Source: Geitlerinema sp. PCC 7407
Lineage (GTDB): Bacteria > Cyanobacteriota > Cyanobacteriia > PCC-7407
Direction of reading: 5' to 3'
Assembly (NCBI RefSeq): GCF_000317045.1
Contig: NC_019703.1
Coordinates: forward strand, 2,406,501 to 2,470,500
DNA: 64,000 nucleotides
Positions within the stretch are counted from its first letter, which is position 1. Each line of letters opens with the position of its first letter. A program made the position numbers and the translations under genes. The notes beneath the pieces are model-generated. The model worked only from the letters and a program-made list of their open reading frames with translations, was not told the origin of the DNA and made no database searches. Shown one piece after another: positions 61,178 through 64,000 of the stretch.

Positions 61178-63799
61178 CTAGGTGGACTGGACGAGCTGAA
61201 GAATGGCGCGGATGACCGAGAGGGGTTCGACGGGTTTGGCGATGTGCTGCTGGAATCCGACGTCTCGGGTGCGCTGGGTATCGGCTTCGGAGGCGTAGGC
61301 GGTGAGGGCGATCGCCGGTAGCTGGGCAAGGTCGTCGGTGCGCGATCGCAGCGATCGCAGCAGCGTGTAACCGTCCATCTCCGGCATGCCAATGTCGCTC
61401 AGCAGGATATGGGGAGGGGGGTCTCGATCCAAGATCGTCAGTACCTCTCGGGCCGATTGGGCGATCGTCACCTGGGCACCATACTGCGTCAGGGTGCAGG
61501 CCACGACCTCCCGCGTATCCTCTTCGTCATCCACCAGCAGCACCCGAATCCCGCTCAGATCAAGCACCAGCGAGGCGTCTGGCGGCTCCAATGCCGCCTC
61601 GCTGGTGGCAGACAGCAGCGGCAGCAGCACGGTGAAGGTCGCCCCGTGGCCCTCGCCTTGGCTCTCGACCCAGACGGCCCCGCCGTGCATCTCGATCAGG
61701 TAGCGGACGATGGCCAGCCCTAGGCCCAACCCCCCAAATACCCGGGTGGTGGTGCTGTCGGCCTGTCGGAAGCGCTCGAACACGTAGGGCAAAAAGTCAG
61801 GTTTGATGCCGCGGCCCGTATCGATAACCTCGATCTTGGCGTAGGGAAGGCGATCGCCCATGGACTGGGTGGGCCACATGCCAATCACGGCCTGATCCGG
61901 CGGTACTGGGTCTTCATCGACCCGCCGGAGGCGAATGGTGACCGTGCTGCCGTCCGGCGAGAACTTCACCGCATTAGACAGCAGATTCCAGATCACCTGC
62001 TGTAGCCGATTGGGATCGCCCAGCACAGGCCCCAGGGTCGTATCTAGGTCGCTGACGATGGAGATGGACTTGGCGTCGGCGCTGAGCTGGACCGTCTCGA
62101 TGGCGGCTTCGATGGTCGATGGCAGGGTGACGTGGGTCTGGTTGAGCACCAGTTTCCCGCGCAGAATGCGGGAGACATCGAGGAGATCTTCGATCAGCTG
62201 GGCCTGGAGCTTGACGTTGCGCTCGATGGTTTCCAGGGCTCGGTGGGTGGTGGCCTCGTCTAGTTTGCGCGATCGCAGCAGCTTGGCCCAGCCCAAGATC
62301 GGGTTGAGGGGCGATCGCAGCTCGTGGGACAAGATCGCCAGAAATTCATCCTTGATTCGGCTGGCCGCCTCCGCTTCAGCCCGGGCCGCCTGCTCGCTGG
62401 CCAGGAGCTGCTCGCGCTCGGCTTCGCTCTGTTTGCGATCGGTGATGTCCTCGGTAATGCCCGTCACGCGCACCACTTCACCACTTTGGGCGTCGCGCAC
62501 CGGAAAGCCGCGATCGCGCACCCAGCGGATCGAGCCGTCGGGTCGGATCACCCGATACTCCACCGAGAACTCGTCTCGCACCATGTTTTCGCACAAGAAA
62601 AGCATCACGCGATCGCGATCGTCTGGGTGAATGGCGTCTAGCCACTCGTGGTAATCGTCATAGAGCGCTGACAGCGATCGCCCCCAGATCTGCTCATAGG
62701 CCGGACTGACGTAGAGCAGCCGCTTCTGGTCCTCCGCCAGCTCAAAAATCCAGAACACATCTTGGATATTGTCCGCAAACTGGCGAAAGCGCTCATCGCT
62801 CTGGCGCAGCGCCGCCTCCGTGGCCTTGCGTTTCGTAATGTCCAGGACCACCCCCATCATCTGGACTGCCTGCCCTTCAGCGTTGTAGAGGCCCCGTCCG
62901 CGAGCCGCAATCCAGCGAATCTGGCCATCGGGCTCCAGCACCCGGTACTCTTCGTTGTACTCCTGGCGCGACCGGAGCACCTCAGCCACCACCCCCTGAA
63001 TGCGATCGCGATCGCCTGGGTGCAGCTTCGCCACAAACTCCGGATAGGTCATAGAGGTCTGGCCCTGAACCCCAAACAGATCCAGGCCTCGCGGCGTGAA
63101 GACAATTTCCCCCGTCGCCAGATCCCAAAACCACATGCCCAGATTCGCCGCCATCGTCGCCAGCCGCAGCCGCTTTTCGCTCTCCTGGAGCGCCAGTTCC
63201 GCCTGCTTGCGATCGCGAATCTCGCTTTCCAGGCTGCGATTGGTCGCCTCCAGCTGCGCCGTCCGCTGGAGCACTCGCTGCTCGAGGTCCGCATTGAGAT
63301 GGTTGAGCTGGCTATTGGCCACCTGGAGCTCGCGCTGAGTCATCTCAAGCTGCCGAGCCTGACGCTCCAGGGCCGCCGTTTTGCGGTAGAGATCGACAAA
63401 CACATTCACCTTAGAGCGCAAGATCGCCGGCTCCAGAGGCTTGAGCAGATAGTCCACCGCTCCCAGGGAGTAGCCCTTGAAGACCAGATTATTGCTAGTG
63501 CTAAAGGCCGTGACAAAAATAATCGGCGTCTGGCGCGATCGCGGCCGCTTGCGAATCAGCGTCGCCGTCTCAAAACCGTCTAGCTCCGGCATCTGCACAT
63601 CCAGCAAGATCACCGCAAAATCTTGCTCTAGCAGACAGCGCAGCGCCTCCTGGCCCGAGTGGGCCTTCACCAAGTTCTCCCCCAGATCCGCCAAGATCGC
63701 TTCCAGGGTCAAGAGATTTTCTGGGTGGTCATCCACCAGCAAAATATTCACCTTCTCCTGGTGAACCTGCGGCTCACAGGGCAAGACATCTGGCTGCAT
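61178..63799 (-). CDS. hybrid histidine kinase (REC-PAS-PAS-HK-REC)
   Basis: 873 residues, soluble. N-terminal receiver (about 17-135; LLVDDHPENL, phospho-Asp in VILLDVQMPELDG, Lys in LLKPLEP), coiled coil (about 140-205), two PAS domains with PAC-type ends (about 215-335 and 345-460), HisKA (ILSHELRSPLNPIL near 494), HATPase (NLLSNAVKFSPD, GLGLGLAIV) and a C-terminal receiver (about 750-865; LLVDDEEDTR, ILLSDIGMPEMDG). The upstream neighbour is a CheB-type gene that ends 4 bp before its start, a frequent pairing in bacteria, so the two probably form an operon and work in one pathway. Confidence 0.9.
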   Translation of the reverse strand: MQPDVLPCEPQVHQEKVNILLVDDHPENLLTLEAILADLGENLVKAHSGQEALRCLLEQDFAVILLDVQMPELDGFETATLIRKRPRSRQTPIIFVTAFSTSNNLVFKGYSLGAVDYLLKPLEPAILRSKVNVFVDLYRKTAALERQARQLEMTQRELQVANSQLNHLNADLEQRVLQRTAQLEATNRSLESEIRDRKQAELALQESEKRLRLATMAANLGMWFWDLATGEIVFTPRGLDLFGVQGQTSMTYPEFVAKLHPGDRDRIQGVVAEVLRSRQEYNEEYRVLEPDGQIRWIAARGRGLYNAEGQAVQMMGVVLDITKRKATEAALRQSDERFRQFADNIQDVFWIFELAEDQKRLLYVSPAYEQIWGRSLSALYDDYHEWLDAIHPDDRDRVMLFLCENMVRDEFSVEYRVIRPDGSIRWVRDRGFPVRDAQSGEVVRVTGITEDITDRKQSEAEREQLLASEQAARAEAEAASRIKDEFLAILSHELRSPLNPILGWAKLLRSRKLDEATTHRALETIERNVKLQAQLIEDLLDVSRILRGKLVLNQTHVTLPSTIEAAIETVQLSADAKSISIVSDLDTTLGPVLGDPNRLQQVIWNLLSNAVKFSPDGSTVTIRLRRVDEDPVPPDQAVIGMWPTQSMGDRLPYAKIEVIDTGRGIKPDFLPYVFERFRQADSTTTRVFGGLGLGLAIVRYLIEMHGGAVWVESQGEGHGATFTVLLPLLSATSEAALEPPDASLVLDLSGIRVLLVDDEEDTREVVACTLTQYGAQVTIAQSAREVLTILDRDPPPHILLSDIGMPEMDGYTLLRSLRSRTDDLAQLPAIALTAYASEADTQRTRDVGFQQHIAKPVEPLSVIRAILQLVQST

Positions 63800-63803
63800 G
63801 GGC

Positions 63804-64000
63804 TTACCTCAGCAAAGGCTGACACAACTTCATCAAGCAAGGAACAATTTCCGCTAGAGACAACACATAGTCCACCTCTGTCGTCGCGATCGCCGCCGTC
63901 GGCATCGTTGCACTTTCTGCCGTTCCCGGATCCTGCACAATGGTCCACCCCCCCTTCGCCTTAATTCGCTGTAATCCCTGCGCCCCGTCGCGGCTTGCCC
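63804..64000 (-). CDS. CheB-type protein-glutamate methylesterase, C-terminal part
   Basis: The minus strand is open from the window edge to a TAA at 63804-63806, encoding about 65 residues. These match the C terminus of CheB methylesterases: DGAQGLQRIKAKGGWTIVQDP, then SATMPTAAI, the conserved end of the catalytic domain. The catalytic Ser-His-Asp and any receiver domain lie outside the window. It is followed after 4 bp by the hybrid kinase. It may be a stand-alone CheB or a CheB-CheR fusion; this cannot be told here. Confidence 0.75.
   Translation of the reverse strand, partial: ASRDGAQGLQRIKAKGGWTIVQDPGTAESATMPTAAIATTEVDYVLSLAEIVPCLMKLCQPLLR

Overview
The window looks like a chromosomal segment of a cyanobacterium. 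The octamer GCGATCGC (HIP1, the cyanobacterial highly iterated palindrome) recurs throughout, most of the sequence is GC-rich, and the gene content is cyanobacterial: an oxygen-limitation tetrapyrrole cluster (Mg-protoporphyrin ester cyclase, heme oxygenase, HemN, desaturase), a DUF4336 protein, GlgA with a GH57 enzyme, an RcaC-type regulator and a group 2 sigma factor. I cannot name the species. No rRNA, tRNA, CRISPR array, transposase or complete phage module was seen.

Layout. 0.46-5 kb: acsF-type cyclase on the minus strand, divergent from ho2-hemN-desaturase. 5-10.2 kb: a TPR glycosyltransferase, a FAS1 (fasciclin) surface protein, a GST and a HerA-like ATPase. 11-12.7 kb: a group 2 sigma factor behind an 0.8-kb leader with two inverted repeats, and a secreted protein. 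12.8-15.9 kb: an AT-rich, HIP1-free island with one large NACHT/pentapeptide-repeat protein bounded by hairpins, the best candidate for an acquired defence or conflict gene. 16.4-18.8 kb: a sulfur operon (persulfide dioxygenase, rhodanese-DUF2892, TauE-type exporter) behind a palindromic operator-like region. 18.8-25.1 kb: DUF4336, coiled-coil and secreted proteins, then divergent GH57 and glycogen synthase genes. 25.7-34 kb: a two-component cluster (GAF kinase, RcaC-like multidomain regulator, two paralogous single receivers, double-GAF kinase) with a small zinc-ribbon gene and structured intergenic DNA. 34-41 kb: small proteins, a P-type cation ATPase and a GT39-like membrane protein. 41.5-44.8 kb: two c-di-GMP enzymes. 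44.9-45.7 kb: a HigBA toxin-antitoxin pair in a second HIP1-free stretch. 46-51.5 kb: glycosyltransferase, TPR, DUF3352 and a small exported protein. 52.4-58.4 kb: a 1433-residue double-kinase protein translationally coupled to a REC-PAS kinase. 58.4-64 kb: a hypothetical protein, a PfpI/ferritin-like fusion, a gamma-glutamylcyclotransferase-like protein, a hybrid kinase, and the 3' end of a cheB-type gene at the right edge.

How the genes work together. The first cluster fits replacement of oxygen-dependent tetrapyrrole steps when oxygen is low. The sulfur operon fits oxidation of persulfide and export of the resulting sulfite or thiosulfate. Signalling genes dominate the window: five complete histidine-kinase proteins, three separate response regulators, a CheB fragment, one diguanylate cyclase and one GGDEF-EAL protein. 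Several share sensor or kinase modules, which points to local duplication and shuffling. HIP1 palindromes also lie inside several intergenic hairpins, at least one of which is a convincing terminator.

Starts were chosen from ribosome-binding sites, overlaps and family length. All functional calls come from motifs read by eye; no database search was run.
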